64,000 nt of DNA, taken from contig JYIP02000008.1 in the NCBI GenBank assembly GCA_001051155.2, positions 1,860,001 through 1,924,000 on the forward strand, given 5' to 3'. A program made the translations under genes and the position numbers. Below, in pieces: positions 36,850 to 50,197 of this stretch (position 1 is the stretch's first letter; each line of letters begins with the position of its first letter). Source of the DNA: Chrysoporthe austroafricana (lineage: Eukaryota > Ascomycota > Sordariomycetes > Diaporthales > Cryphonectriaceae). Under the pieces are notes generated by a model, which ran no database searches, had not been told where the DNA came from, and saw only the letters and a list, made by a program, of their open reading frames with translations.

Positions 36850-39800
36850 TAGGCTATTAGATTAAGGAAATCTTAATAATAAACCAGGCAATAACCCTTT
36901 TAAGGATCTAGAAAAACCAATTTCTAAAAATAATCGAATTATTTTAGATAAATTATATAATTTTGCTAGCAAATTACGACAATTACTATTATATCGCGTA
37001 ATAATACTTCTTTCAATAAATTTAGGACAAATTATAGCTTTCAGGAAAGCTGAATTCAGATTAACTGTTATTCATTAAATATATTTTCTAATAAATTGCG
37101 GAAATTACTGGAAAATAGCTGGAAAAGTACCGATTCCCGGATATGGAAATTCCCGAAATAAAAGATCATTTCGAAAATAATAATAAACTGAGAATCCGGA
37201 AAAATAAAGCTATTAAAGAATCAGAAATTAATTTCGGTATATACGTTTGCAAGCATTTACCGGAATTTTTCTATAAAATTGTAAAATTAATACGGGCATA
37301 TGCTAGAATTTTCAAAAATATAAATCCTATTAATATGCTAATCGATTAATAAATAAAGATCGATTTAATCGAAAAATAGCAAAATTAAAAAGTAAGATAA
37401 AAGCTATATTATTCAAATAAAGAAAATTAAGAAGTAATTAATGAAATTTTGGATAAGTTATATTAGCAAAATCGAACTAAATAAGTTATAAATACAATAT
37501 TATTCGGTTTACTAATTTTTATAATTTGGAAAAATATAAATAATTAAAAAAAAGGATATATAATAATCGATTTATATGCTTTGAATAAGGTTTCAATTCT
37601 CGATATTTACTCTTTATTATTATAGTAAGAAATTATTAAATAGCTAAAAGGAAAAATATATATTATAATAATAAATGCATAGCAATTTTTCTATTAATTC
37701 CTAATATATTCAGATTATAAAGACCGATTTATTATTATTAATTATCGTAATCAAGAAAAGATAAAAGTTCTATTTATAGAATTTCGAAATTTATTATTTT
37801 ATATCCAATATTTTATAAATTAATTTTTATAATTATATTACAAATTTGCTTCCGTTTTTATAAACGATATTATTATTTATTCAATTATAAAATAAGATTA
37901 CTTGCAATACTTACAAATTATTTTCTCGCTATTTTTATATAAAAATATTTTATTAGCTGGACCCAAATCGTTTTTTGGATATCTTTCAGTCCAGATTTTA
38001 GGATTTAAAATAAACGGATTCGGAATTTCCAATACGGAATACTGGATACAAGCTATTCGTAACTTGGAATTCCCTAAAACATTTTAGCAATTGGAAAGGT
38101 TTATTGGATTTACAGAATATTTACGCTATTTAATTCCTAAATATAATTATAAAATTAATCTATTTCAGAGAAAAAAAATTAAGATACTGAATAAGGCTTG
38201 CTAATCGAATTATTTACTTTCAGGTATAAGATAGCGAAATTATATTACGCAAGCCATTTTCGATTTAATACTAGACGAAATTAATAGTTTTTACGATTTC
38301 AAAATAGCTTTGGAAGCTAAGAATGCTTTATTTTACTATATCCCAAATAAATCTCTTTTTATCTAGCTGGATATATTTAAAGAAATAGGGTTTTCGAATA
38401 TTATTTTCTAATTAGCAAACGATTATATATAGAACGGAATATTGCTAATAGCAAGCATAGCCGTATAATTAATCCTTTATTTGAATAAAATAATTAATAA
38501 AGCAGAACGAAAATACTGGCTTATAAAGCTAGAAATAGCCTATCTAATATAGCTAATATGAAAATTGCGAATAATAATAGGATCGAACTGAGCTAAGCTA
38601 GTTTATATCCTTACTGACTATATAGCGATAATTAATATTATTTATTCGTTATCCATAAATATAATAGATAAGATTAAGGCAAATATATAGCTAATTCTCG
38701 CTTCGGAATATTTAAGCCAATTCGACTTGAAAGCATATTATATACCGGGAAAATCGAATATTCTCGCAAATGCCATATCAAGATTACCGTTTATCCAGAA
38801 ACTTATTGACAATAAAGGCATTCTAAATAAAATATAAGAAAACAAACTTATCTAGGTTCTTAATAAAATATTTATAAATAGCGAAATGAAAAGGCATATT
38901 AAGAAAGAATACGAAAAATACCCTTTATAGTCCAAAATAATCGAATAATTAAAAAACTTAAATAAGGTTGCCCGATTACTTTTTATATTAAATTATAATA
39001 GCTTATTATTTCTTAAGGATTATTACAGGAAATAATAATTATATATCCTGAATGAAATAGTATTGGATTTTATTAAGGAAGCTTATAATAGAAAATATTA
39101 TTTCGGCATAAATTATATATTATACGACTTAACGGATCGATTCGTTATTAGATATTGCTATATTAAAATATGCAATTATATATCGATATATCAAGCTTAT
39201 AACGAGAACAAAAACGACTTATAATAACCTTTAAAGGAAATGCAGCTTATATTATCTCTATTAATCCTATTTTATACTATTATTATGGACTTTATTATAG
39301 GATTACCGATAGTACTATTTATAAATACTATATAAGCTTTAGCTAAAATGCTATTCCTAGATATATTTTTTATAATTACGAACAAATATTCCAAAACTAC
39401 GATTATTATATTAAGCAATGCAATATATATTGCAATAAACTAAGCAACCCTTATTTTACGGATATTTTATATTATTAACTGGGGAATACCTAAAAGGATT
39501 ATCTTAGATAGAAATTCGAAATTCCTATCGGAATTCTGGAAATATTTGTAAAAGGCTATCGGAACAAAACTTGCTTACTCTCTTGCTTCGTATCCGCAAA
39601 CGGATAGGCAATCTGAAATAAAAAACCGAATAATTAAAATAGCAATTCGGCATTTTATAACTGCTTACCCTGATACAGAATAGACCGAGATAATACTAGC
39701 ATTACAATTTAATTTGAATAATGCATATAACCGAATTATAAAATATTCAGTTAGCCAAATGCTATTCGGATTTAATTTATTATCGGGCTAATAGATAAAG

Positions 39801-40529
39801 GATATAGTATCTTTAGTAAGGGAAGTTTTCTAAGAAAAAGCTTAATTTTTCATTGCCGAAACGCAAATAATAGCCAAATTGCAATATAATAAGCATTATT
39901 GCCAAATAGTTTTCGAATTAGATAATTGAATATATATTTATTTGGGCTACGGGTATTTATTGCTAAATAACCTATTTCTGAAGTTTTTATAATAAAAGAT
40001 AAGATTTTTCTGAATTATTCGAAAGATAAGGAACTTAGTATATAAATTGAAATTAATTCTTTATATAAATATTTATCTAGTAATTTCAATAATATAATTA
40101 ACGCTTGCAAACTTTCTTAAAACGGACCCCTATAGATATAACCCTATATATTAAAACCCAGTAAATATGCTAAAGGATTCGGATATCGAAAAATATTTGG
40201 AAAATTACTAATATTACGAGCTGGAAAGGATAATTAGCTGCTATAAGCAAAAGTATGGATATAATCCGTACAGAATTGAATACTTAATAAAATAAATAAA
40301 CTACTTTAGCTATTATAATATATGGATGCCTCGTAATGCTCTGAATACGGACGAAATAATATGTAATTTCGAACGGAAATGCGAAGCTATAGCCGAATTG
40401 CAAGAAAGAGCAAAGTAAAGGCGGCTATTAGCGAAAGAAATCCCTGAATTAGGAGATATCGTTATAATTGCCTTACGAAAACGAAGCAAGCCAAAATGCG
40501 ACTTACGAACAGAAAATGCATTGGAATAA
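36850..40529 (+). pseudogene. pol of family 1 element III
   Basis: Frame 0, -1 relative to gag-protease as in element II. Open stretches at 37,143-37,349 (N-terminal pol segment with F-G-I-Y-V-C-K-H-L-P-E-F) and 37,902-38,087 (RT connection, G-F-G-I-S-N-T-E-Y). RNase H end near 38,715-38,775. The integrase D-R-N-S-K-F segment is near 39,508. The chromodomain end is I-I-C-N-F-E near 40,355. TAA at 40,527-40,529. Confidence 0.68.
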
Positions 40530-40972
40530 GCTAGTTTACCTGTTTCAAGAAATCGAAAGAACTCGCGATATAGTAAGCGCATATTGGGGTAAAGATAACC
40601 GTTAAGTAAGGCAAATAAATTTCTAGCGAATGCAAAAGGCTATTATTTCGTAAACTGCTAGTAAATTTACTTTATTTTCTTTTTCTTATTAGCATGCTTA
40701 TAACTATTATCCTTATTTATTTATTATAGCTAGCTATATCGCCTTATTATTACTACTTTTTATTATACTTTTGAATATTATTTTTGAATATTAAATTAGC
40801 ATTATTATCAATTTCGCTTTACTTTGCTAAGCTTCCGTAAACCCGCAAAGACTATACTAATAAGGCTATTAATATTATTAAAATTAAAATGCATTATGCA
40901 ATTATCAGATTGTATTTTTCCGTAAATGCTTCGTTATAAGACCAAAATTAATAAGAAACGATACGTTTAGCT

Positions 40973-43102
40973 ATATTTAACTTTTATACGGTACTATACT
41001 TTATATCCCAAAAGGAACCCTTTAAAGTCTGCCGAAAAAGCAAAACTATATAATACGCTAAGTATATTTATAAGGTATCGCTTAAAGATTGCCTTTTTCT
41101 GGAAAGATATTAATAGGCTATATACTTATATAATAACGAAAGCCGTTTCTATTATAATACTTATATAACGAAAAACTACTTAAGCGATTTCTTTCGCTAT
41201 TAGGAAGCTTATATAATAGCCTTTTGTCAGGCGCTAATTAATAAAGGTTATATTAATATAGTAAACTGAGAAATCGAATATAATATCTATATTCTCAATA
41301 CCGAGCTAAGCAGCAGCAATATTAATCGGCCGCTAACTATTGAAAAAGTCCAAAAGCTTATTTTATAATACTTTATGCTATTATAGATTAACTGCTCTAG
41401 CCTTATTTACGAAAAATAAGAGCTTTATCTAAATACTCTTACCGGTACGAATGCTATTACGAGCGAAAATACAGATAATAGACTAACGGATAATTTTATT
41501 AAGAGAGCATTACTTGAATTTATCCCGAATTCATTTACCGTTCGTAATTCTATCCTTACTTTATATACCTTATTAATAACTCGTTATATCCTATTTCCTA
41601 TTATAATATCGAAAGACGATTGCTTACGAAATAAGCATAGCTATTATATTAAGAATAAAGCTAAACAAATAATACTAAGCAATTGCAGCAACTTTACTAA
41701 AAAAGAAGTAAATGCTATACGCTATACAGCCAATATAGCAGAAATCGTTATAATTTACGAATATAATCGTAATACAGCCCTCGCTATCTGGAAAAAAATA
41801 GCTAAGAATATCAAGCCAGTTTTAGCTAAGCTTAAAGTTCCTAAGCCTATTATACTGGTCGTTAATCTAAGCCTATCTGCTATAATAGAGCGAAATTTTA
41901 TAATGCCAGCCAAGCGCTATCGAATTATAGATAATATTATCGACCTAACCGAAAACGACTTATTGAATATAGCTAGTCTATTAGCTATATTAAGCAAAGC
42001 TCCCCGAGCTAATATTAATAGCACTTTGCCCTTACAGGTTACGCCTCGCGCTATCCTTGCTTTATTTATCAAATATAATCCCAAATCTAAAGCTATTAAA
42101 GCCGAAATTGCAATATATTACCGTATATTAACCTTCTATATATTCAAGGAATATATATGCTATAATTTCACTTGAAAAGGCAACTTTAATATTAATTATC
42201 CTTATATTGCTAATAGCTTCGCTATTTATAATAATATTAAGTTCGGCATTATCGGAATCTATAATAATCGCATTCAGTACTTCTTCTCTTTTATTATAAG
42301 AGAATATATATACGAATTCGTTATTTGGTTCCGCAATTTTAATCTTATTATCTTATCTAACCAGTCGGGCTTATATTTTATTATAAACTAAATCTTCCGT
42401 TTCGAATACGATTTCAAAGCTATTAAGATTGTTTTCATTAAGGATAATATGGATTACGATTTCAATATTACTTTTCAGAAATAAGCTAACGAAAATAAGG
42501 ACTATTTTAGCGCTGCCTAGTCCTTATAATGCCAAGATCGCATAATAAGCCTCAAATCCTATATCCAAATGCATAGGCTGGTTAAGATTCTGCAATTTAA
42601 TATCCATAATTATACCGACTTTTGCAATTATATCGGAAAGGAAAAACTATTTATTACGTTCCTTTGCAATTTACTAAACTTTAAAGCTATTGCTAAAGCC
42701 CGGGAAATTACCTTTAACTAGTAAATATAGCTATTATTTATCGATATAATATTATCAGTAATATATAATACTGCTTTCTTTTAATAATTTATAAATTTAG
42801 CTATTTATATTAAAAACTAGTTACGATATTGCTATATAATAATTATATATGGCTATTAGCTTTGCATGCCGATATATCCTATTGTAATTTTATTTTATAT
42901 TCATTATTATTATACTTACTTAATACCCTATTATCTGAAAGCTATATTTTCCATTAATATTTACGAACAATTTTGGTTTTTAATTATATCTATACCAAAT
43001 ATTTCGGCAGTAAATACGATTAAGCATTACCGAAATATATTTAGATATCGGCCAGCCTTATCATATATAAGTACTATATATATCTATTTACCCCAGGCAT
43101 AA
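40973..43102 (+). pseudogene. Third sense ORF of family 1 element III, 710 codons
   Basis: Same frame and exact length (2,130 bp) as in copies I and II; the start codon is now ATA. Open stretches at 41,903-42,175 and 42,866-43,102. This copy preserves the end best: Y-L-P-Q-A followed by TAA at 43,100-43,102, which shows that the earlier stop in copies I and II arose from CAG. No domain recognised. Confidence 0.6.
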
Positions 43103-43403
43103 ACCGATTGTAATAGAGGATCAATTCTAAGCTCCCGGCATAAGCAAGTTTTCTTTTAATCCTTGGCATAAGCATATTTATTATTCAAATTCCCGGCATA
43201 GGCACGTTTACCTATTAAGATTCTAATACGAATCGGCTTTATGAAACGATTATTATTTCCTATATAATCTCTTTTGTCCAATAATGCTATCGTGCTTTTC
43301 CTTGCCGTATAACCCAGAGTCTTACCATATCGTATTACCGTTACCCAAAATATCTTTGATAGTTAGCTTCCTTTATAGACAAAGGTTATAAGGGGCCGGC
43401 AAT

Positions 43404-43610
43404 TGATAGCAAAACCTATAAATAAGGTGAATTCGTAGTAAATTCGCCTAGTAAATTTATAGTAAATCCCTTAGTAAATACGCAATGAATTTACTAGGTA
43501 GATGCTATACCCTTACCGGGGGGCCTATATAATGCCCTGATAGGCTTTAGCGTAGTTTATTTTCTTGGAAGAATTATGCTTTATAATATATTTCAGTACG
43601 TTTACTATTA
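43404..43610 (+). repeat. 3' LTR of family 1 element III
   Basis: 207 bp, starting TGATAGCAAAACC, preceded by AAGGGGCCGGCAAT, ending TTTACTATTA, followed by ACTTG. Confidence 0.9.
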
Positions 43611-43615
43611 ACTTG

Positions 43616-43990
43616 CTTGGATATACTATATCTATTATAATTATTAGATATATTTTAATAAAAAAGTTAAATATAATTAATTCTTAATTAAGGAATAAAA
43701 CTAATTAATTTAACTTATTATAGAATTTCGAAAAAGATATAGAAAAATCTTATATATCAAGAATAATAATGCTTATATTAAACTACTCGATAATTATCGA
43801 TAAAAATGCATTTAAAGAAAAATAATATAAGAGCAATGCTATATTATAGCATGCTCTATCCATATGCAAGATAAAGCTAAAAAATAGCATCGATTGCAAA
43901 AGGCCGAAAAAGCAAAGTAGTATAGCCAAAACTAAATGTGAAAGCTAGTAAAGCAAGCAGCAAAAAAAGCCTAGAATACCTTAAAAAGAA
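43616..43990 (+). pseudogene. gag of chromovirus VI, C-terminal part
   Basis: Continues the gag reading frame interrupted at 32,954. It parallels 26,965-27,360 of V and 8,900-9,270 of IV, ending in the Lys/Gln/Ala-rich helical stretch near 43,890-43,970. Confidence 0.65.
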
Positions 43991-43994
43991 AAGA

Positions 43995-46900
43995 TCGCTT
44001 ATAACGGAATAATAGCCAATTAAGACTACGAAGTCCTTATATGCGATTACAAAAGAAAACGAGAAATATATTATATTAAATGCATATATTAACGGGCGAT
44101 AATATAGCGTACTTTTGGATAATAACATATAAGGAAATTTTATCTTGCCAGAAACCGTTAATAAAGAACGAATCCTTTAAATGCAAAAAAGGAATTCTTA
44201 TAAACTTAATATTATAAAAAGAAAAGCGATTGCATATAACTTTAATATAATCGATATAGAAACTAATTACTTACTTATTTCGATTTAAAGCCTTATAGCA
44301 AAAACTACTTTCGATATTACAAATACGGTATAATACAAATTGATTTTAGGAATACTTTAATTTAAGAAGCATAATTTTCGAATCGATTGGATTACTAGCT
44401 AGATTTTATAAGAATAAGCCGTATTTATTAAAAAGGTTGCAATTAATAGAAAAGGGAAAATCTTAATTATTAAGGATAATATCGGGAATATACGTTTAAA
44501 TAAGCTTAAATAGATTTTTAAGGCAAACAAATATGCTAGAAAATAAAGAAAAGTTACGAATATTTCGAATTTATAAATATAAATTAAAAATAAATTAGAA
44601 ATTCAAGCAATTAGCAATTAATACAAAGCTAATTTAGCGCAAAACGTTATAAAGCTATATAAGTTATAGAATTATAAAGAAATATCGCTTCTAAAACAAT
44701 AAATATAAAGAGATTATAAACGAAAGTTCGGGCTAATACGCAATAAATATCCGAAATTACTAGAGATTAAGCCCCGAAAATAATAATAGAAAGCAAGCAA
44801 AACAAAATACGCTTAATAATACTTTTTGTTCTTCTAAATTTCAGAAAACGAAAAAAGACTATTATCGGAACTTAAAAACGTATTAAAAGAATATTATAAG
44901 TTCAAAAAACTATAGCAAAAGAAATTCGATATTAATATATTAAAATACAGCCTTTTTAATTATAAAATTCTATTGAAAAAAAGGATAAAACTTCAGAATT
45001 ACCCTATTTATAAGCTCGATTAAGTAAAGCTTAAAGCATTTAAAGAATATATTAATAAAAATCTAAAGAAAGGTTATATACGGAAATTGCAATTATTCGC
45101 AAAATACCCGATCCTATTTATATTTAAGAAAAACGGCAAGCTATAACTTTATATAGACTATCGATAGCTTAACGATATTACGATTAAGAATCGCTATCCT
45201 TTACTTTTAATAGGAAAAAATGCGAGATCGATTGATTGGAATAAATTGGTTTATTACGTTCGATCTTAAAGAAAGATATTATTATATCCGGATTAAAAAA
45301 AACAATATTTAGAAAATAGCATTCAAGACTTATTATAAATATTTTGAATATATAATTTTACTTTTTAAACTAATTAATGCATTTGCATTTTTCCAAGAAA
45401 TAATTAATAATATCTTTTACGAATATTTAAATATTATTATTATTGTTTATTTTAATAATATTTTTATTTATTCAAAAGATTTTGAATTATATAAATAGCA
45501 TATATAGCAAATATTCCAAATTTTATAAAATAATAAATTTTTAATTAAATTAAATAAGTATTATTTCTATTAATAGAAAATTAATTATTTCGGTTATACG
45601 ATAGAATTAAACAAAATTAATATATAAAAAAATAAAATTTAAATAATAAAAGAATAGCTTATATTAGAAAAAATTAAAGAAATTAAAGCATTTTTTAATT
45701 ATATTAATTTTTACTAATAATTTATTCGGAATTATAGCAAAATCGCATACCTTTTTATAAATTTTATAAAAAAAGATCGGAAATTTAAATGGATATAAGA
45801 AATATAAGAAGTATTTAACGAAATTAAAAAACGGGTTATATTAGAATTTATATTTTGCAAAGCAAATTCAAATAAGCTATTTGAAATCGAAACCGATATA
45901 TCGGATTATGCATTCGGGAAATAACTTGATTAACGAAATAACCAAAAACATTTCAGAATTATAAGCAACTTTTCAAAGAAATTAAATAGCCCGGAATTTA
46001 ATTACGGCATTCTAGATAAAGAATTAATAGCAATTATAAAAGCGTTTAAAGAATAGCAATACTATTTAATTGGAACCAAATATTAAATTATAATATATTC
46101 CGATTATAAGAATTTAATAACGTTTATAATAACGAAAGTCTTAAATAAATAATAAATCAAATAAGCAGAATTCTTTTTACAATTCGATTTAAAAATTATT
46201 TATTATAAGGGATCCGAAAATAGCAAAATAAATATATTAAGTAAATAATTAAATTATTAGGATACGGAACCCAAAAAGCTTTAAAATATTTTCCGATAAA
46301 ATAAAAATAGCAATTTTATAAATAAAATTAGGGAATTTAATACGATTATTAAGATTTCTAATAGCAAAAAGAAATTAAGAAATATAATCCCGGAAGAATA
46401 GAACGAATATATTAGAAATATATATAATATATTAGTATACGGCTATTAAGGAATTAAAGCTATATATAAAAGAATTAAGAGATATTGGAATTCTTTAAAA
46501 TTGAAAAAAAAGATTGAAATAATCTTACGGGAATGCAATAGCTATAAGAAAAATAAGATTGAATATTATAAGCCTTATAAACTGCTTTAACTATTCCTTA
46601 TTCCGGAAGTAATTTGGCAATCTATTAATTAAGATTTTATTATTAAGCTATTCTTTTTACGAAAACCTTTAATTAAAATGCAATATAATAGCATTTTAAT
46701 AATAATTTGCAAATTAAACAAATACGCTTATTTCTTTCTATATAAGAAAAATAATATAGCAAAAGATTTTATATATACGTTTTTCAGAATAATTATAGCT
46801 AATTATAGCATGCTTAAAGAAATTATTTCCGATAAAGATAGAAAGTTTATATTAAATTTCTAGATTTTATTTATAAAGTTATTCGGAATATAATAGAAAA

Positions 46901-47695
46901 TATTTATAATATTCTATTTATAAATAAATAAATAAATAGAACGAACGAATTAGATTATCAAATAATATTTATAGCATTATATAAATTATAAACAAAATAA
47001 CTGGATCGACTTGCTATTATTAGTATAGTTTGCATATAATAGCGTAAATACAAATATAATAAAAAAATTACCGTTTTACGCGCTTTACGGCTATAATCCG
47101 ATAGCCTATTACGATAAATTACTAAGAGCAAATGCAAAAGCAGCAGAAAAACGAATCCGGAAAATTAAGAAAATCTAAAAGGAATTTCAGGAAAAACTGA
47201 AATTTATACAAGAAAGAATAATAAGATATGCTAATTATAAAAGGATTAAAAGATTAATCTTATAGGAAAGGGATAAAATCTATTTTATTCGACAAAAAGA
47301 GCATATTGGAATAATAAGATTTTTTTATTCGCTAGATTATAAGAAATTTAGCTTATTTAGAATTTTAAGGAAAATCTTAAATATCAATTTCGAACTTATA
47401 TTGCTTTATAGAATGAAAATCCATTCGGTATTCCATATTTTACTTCTCGAACTAATATTTAATGCAATTAAGACAAACGAATTTATACGATTCGAAACTA
47501 ATAAATTAAAATATGAAATCGAACGGATTTTTAAATATCGGAAATCAACTAAGCATAAAAAGTACTTAATCAAATGGAAAGGATACTATTCAAGCAAAAA
47601 TAACTAGGAACCAGTTAGCAACTTAAATAACGTATAATAAGCATTTAAAGAATATTAAGGAAAATAACTAATTAGCTAACCGGAAGAATAATTAG
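43995..47695 (+). pseudogene. pol of chromovirus VI: protease to chromodomain
   Basis: Protease near 44,106-44,140 reads L-L-D-N-N-I-x-G-N-F-I; Ser and Gly of D-S-G are lost. RT spans about 45,000-45,500, with the active site Y-F-N-N near 45,449. RNase H runs about 45,885-46,240. Integrase has an open stretch at 46,678-46,863 ending I-S-D-K-D-R-K-F-I-L-N-F. The chromodomain is in the open stretch 47,401-47,607: Y-E-I-E-R-I-F-K-Y then Y-L-I-K-W-K-G-Y-Y-S-S-K, the clearest chromodomain in the window. Its tail meets the antisense ORF. Confidence 0.82.
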
Positions 47696-48197
47696 AAAAA
47701 TTTAATATAATTTCGCGCTTTAAGGTTAAATCGATAGCAAACCAATTAATATCGGAACCGAATTGCTATAAGGCAATATCCAGATTAAAATTATCAGAAA
47801 AGGGGCTTTCGGGAACTAAAGGTTCCGTAACGCAATATTCGGCTTCGGCTTTGCAACGCTCCTTTTCCGCTTCCTTAGCCTCTAGCCTTTCCAATTCCTT
47901 AATATTATTAATTCCTCGATAAATAGCCCGTATTATTTTATTATACTATTCGTATTTCAATTTGCGCTAACGGAAAATGCGAGCATTTAGCACTGCCGCT
48001 TCCTCTTCCATAACTTCAAGCTCGGCTTCGAGCTGCCAATACTTAACGGTAATACAGTCCAACTGGGCAAAAGAGAAATCCCGGATATTATAACTTGCGA
48101 ATCCCAAGCAAATACAGGACAAGTAACGGGAAGACTTGGAATCCAGCAAGCAATATTCCTTTTCCAGCTCGCAAAACTTACAGTAAGAATAAAGCAT
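47676..48197 (-). pseudogene. Antisense ORF of chromovirus VI, Zn2Cys6-like
   Basis: Minus-strand ORF of 174 codons by analogy with IV. The frame is open upstream to 48,371, so translation could start earlier. The N-terminus Y-S-Y-C-K-F-C has the spacing CX2CX6CX8(Y)X2CX7(Y); the two Tyr codons are TAC/TAT. Then come an acidic helix (Q-L-E-A-E-L-E-V-M-E-E-E-A), R-A-I-Y-R-G-I, and E-L-E-R-L-E-A-K-E-A-E-K-E-R. It ends near F-S-N-Y-S-S-G, stop at 47,676-47,678, overlapping the last bases of pol tail-to-tail. Only a few stops interrupt it, fewer than in pol. Likely role, by motif only: DNA binding. Confidence 0.65.
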
Positions 48198-48389
48198 AAG
48201 TACGACTAATCCGGACGATATTATAGCACGGAAAAGAGAAGCTTTCTGCTTAGCCTTAGAAAATTTCGATACCCGAGAACCAAGAACCCTATCAGTTATC
48301 CTAATTAGAAAATTGGGATAAATAAAGGGCGGAACTTGAAAAAGCTTACGAAAAATTATTGGGGATAACAATCGATAGGAAGGGAATGA

Positions 48390-48827
48390 TATTATAACCC
48401 AACTTGGGGAACCAAAGTATGCGGCAAAAAAAAAAGGAAACTAATATATCCTGCTGCTAACCCCGCTTAGGAAACCCCGCAACCGCTTACGTAACCAAGG
48501 GTTAAGGTTAGCTTAGATCGATAAGATCTATATCGATCCAGAAAGATCGATAAACTCGATATAAAAGCTAACCGATCTAGATAGAAAAGCTAAATATATA
48601 TAGAAATAAGACGTTTACTAGATATATTACTATAGCTCTTTAGTCGTAAATCTAAATATTATTTGGACCTTTATATATATCCAAGCGATAGCCTTATAAG
48701 CTTGTAAATATTGCGAATAATTATTAAATAGGTTTCCGGTATTCAAGGCTATATTTAGCACTGTTTTTGCTAGTATAAACCTTTTAACTTTACAGTTTAT
48801 TCTAAAACTATTATAGCATTTATAACA
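48390..48827 (+). repeat. 3' LTR of chromovirus VI
   Basis: 438 bp, starting TATTATAACCC after GGAAGGGAATGA. It ends TTTATAACA with the terminal CA preserved, then the ATATA duplication. Confidence 0.88.
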
Positions 48828-49455
48828 ATATAATTCGTATATAATAATATAAATACGAGTATAATAAAGAAATTACTATTCTATGCATTTTACGGCTATA
48901 ATTTAATAGCATATTATAACGAATTGCTAAGAGCAAATACAAAAATAGCAGAAAAACAAATCCGGAAAATTAAGAAAATTTAAATTTTTTTTTAGAAAGA
49001 ACTAAGATTTATATAAGAAAAAATAACGAAATATGCTAATTCCAAAAAGATTAAAAGATTAATCCTATAAAAAAGGGATAAAGTTTACTTTATTCGACAA
49101 AAGGAATATATTAAAATAATAAGACTCTTTTACTTATTAGATTATAAGAAATTTAGCCTATTCAAAATCTTAAGGAAAGTTTCGGATATTAATTTCGAAT
49201 TCGTATTATTTTACGGAATAAGAATCTATTCGGTATTCCATATCTCGTTTTTCGAACCGGCATTCAGAATAGCCAAAACGGACAAAATAATATAAATCGA
49301 AACCAATAAACTAGAATACGAAATAAAACGAATCTTTAAATACCGAAAATCGACTAAATACAGAAAATACTTAATTAAGTAGAAAAGATATTATTCGAGC
49401 GAAAATAGCTAAGAATAATTAATAACTTAAATAATGCATAATAAGCATTTAAAAA
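48828..49455 (+). pseudogene. pol of chromovirus V, last part: end of integrase and chromodomain
   Basis: Resumes the integrase interrupted at 30,835 (S-I-T-K-K-L-type segment, then Y-A-F-Y-G-Y-N near 48,880). The chromodomain at about 49,315-49,430 reads Y-E-I-K-R-I-F-K-Y-R-K-S-T-K-Y-R-K-Y-L-I-K. Stops are RIP-type. Confidence 0.72.
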
Positions 49456-49478
49456 CTATTAAAAAAATAATTTACCGA

Positions 49479-50011
49479 TTAGCCAAAAGAATAATTAAAG
49501 CTAAAAAGATTAATTATAGCCTTATGCTTTGCAAATAGATTAATAGAAGATTAATTAATCTCGGAACCAAATTGCTATAAAATAGCATCTAAATTGAAAC
49601 TTTTAAGTTAAGGATTTTAAGGAACTAAAGATTCCGCAATACGGCACTTTGTTTCGGCTTTGCGACGCTTTTCCTCGGCCTCTTCGCTTCTAAATGTTCC
49701 AATTCCTCGATATTATCAATTCCCCGACAAACGGCCCGCATTATCTTATTATATTACTTATATTTCAGCTTTTGCTAACGAAAAATACGAGCATTTAGTA
49801 CTACCGCTTTTTCTTTTATTGCTTTAAGCTCGGCTTTAAGCTATCGATACTTAACTGTAATACGGTCTAGCTAAGCGGGAGAAAAGCCCCGAATATCGCA
49901 ATTTGCAAGATTTAAGCAGATATAAATCAAGTAACGAAAAGATCTAGAATTAAGCAAATAATACCCTTTTTCCAAATTACAGGATTTGCAATAAAAATAA
50001 GGCGTAAGCAT
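49479..50011 (-). pseudogene. Antisense ORF of chromovirus V, Zn2Cys6-like
   Basis: Minus-strand counterpart of the ORFs in IV and VI. The start region reads F-Y-C-K-S-C-N-L-E-K-G-Y-Y, giving the spacing CX2CX6(Y)X8(Y)X2(Y)X7C. The sixth cysteine, Tyr in VI, is kept here, and the first, Tyr in IV, is also kept. The acidic and Glu/Lys-rich segments follow. Several TAG/TAA interrupt it, as expected for an older copy. Confidence 0.6.
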
Positions 50012-50197
50012 AATTGCCCCGGACGATATTATAGTACGAAAAAGAAAAGCTTTCTATTTAGCTTTAGAAAACTTAAATATTCTAGAACCGGCAACTTTGC
50101 TAGATATTCTAATTAAGAAAGTACGATATAATAGGGAAACGAAATACGAAAGGCTTATTAAAGATTATTGGGATAATAATCGATAAGAAAGGGATAA

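Larger units (their letters stand above)
32955..43610 (+). mobile_element. Family 1 Ty3/gypsy element III, full length, RIP-mutated
   Basis: 10,656 bp, identical in length to element II, flanked by ACTTG at 32,950-32,954 and 43,611-43,615. LTRs are 207 bp. The 3' LTR is the least mutated of the family (TGATAG start). It has the same internal order as element II and is inserted in the gag of chromovirus VI. Confidence 0.9.
30836..48827 (+). mobile_element. Family 2 chromovirus VI, split by family 1 element III
   Basis: Flanked by ATATA at 30,831-30,835 and 48,828-48,832. LTRs are 438 bp each (30,836-31,273; 48,390-48,827). After removing element III (32,955-43,610 plus one ACTTG copy) it is 7,331 bp. 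It has gag, pol with chromodomain, and the antisense ORF. The likely polypurine tract GGAAGGGAATGA precedes the 3' LTR. It is inserted in the integrase of chromovirus V. Confidence 0.88.
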
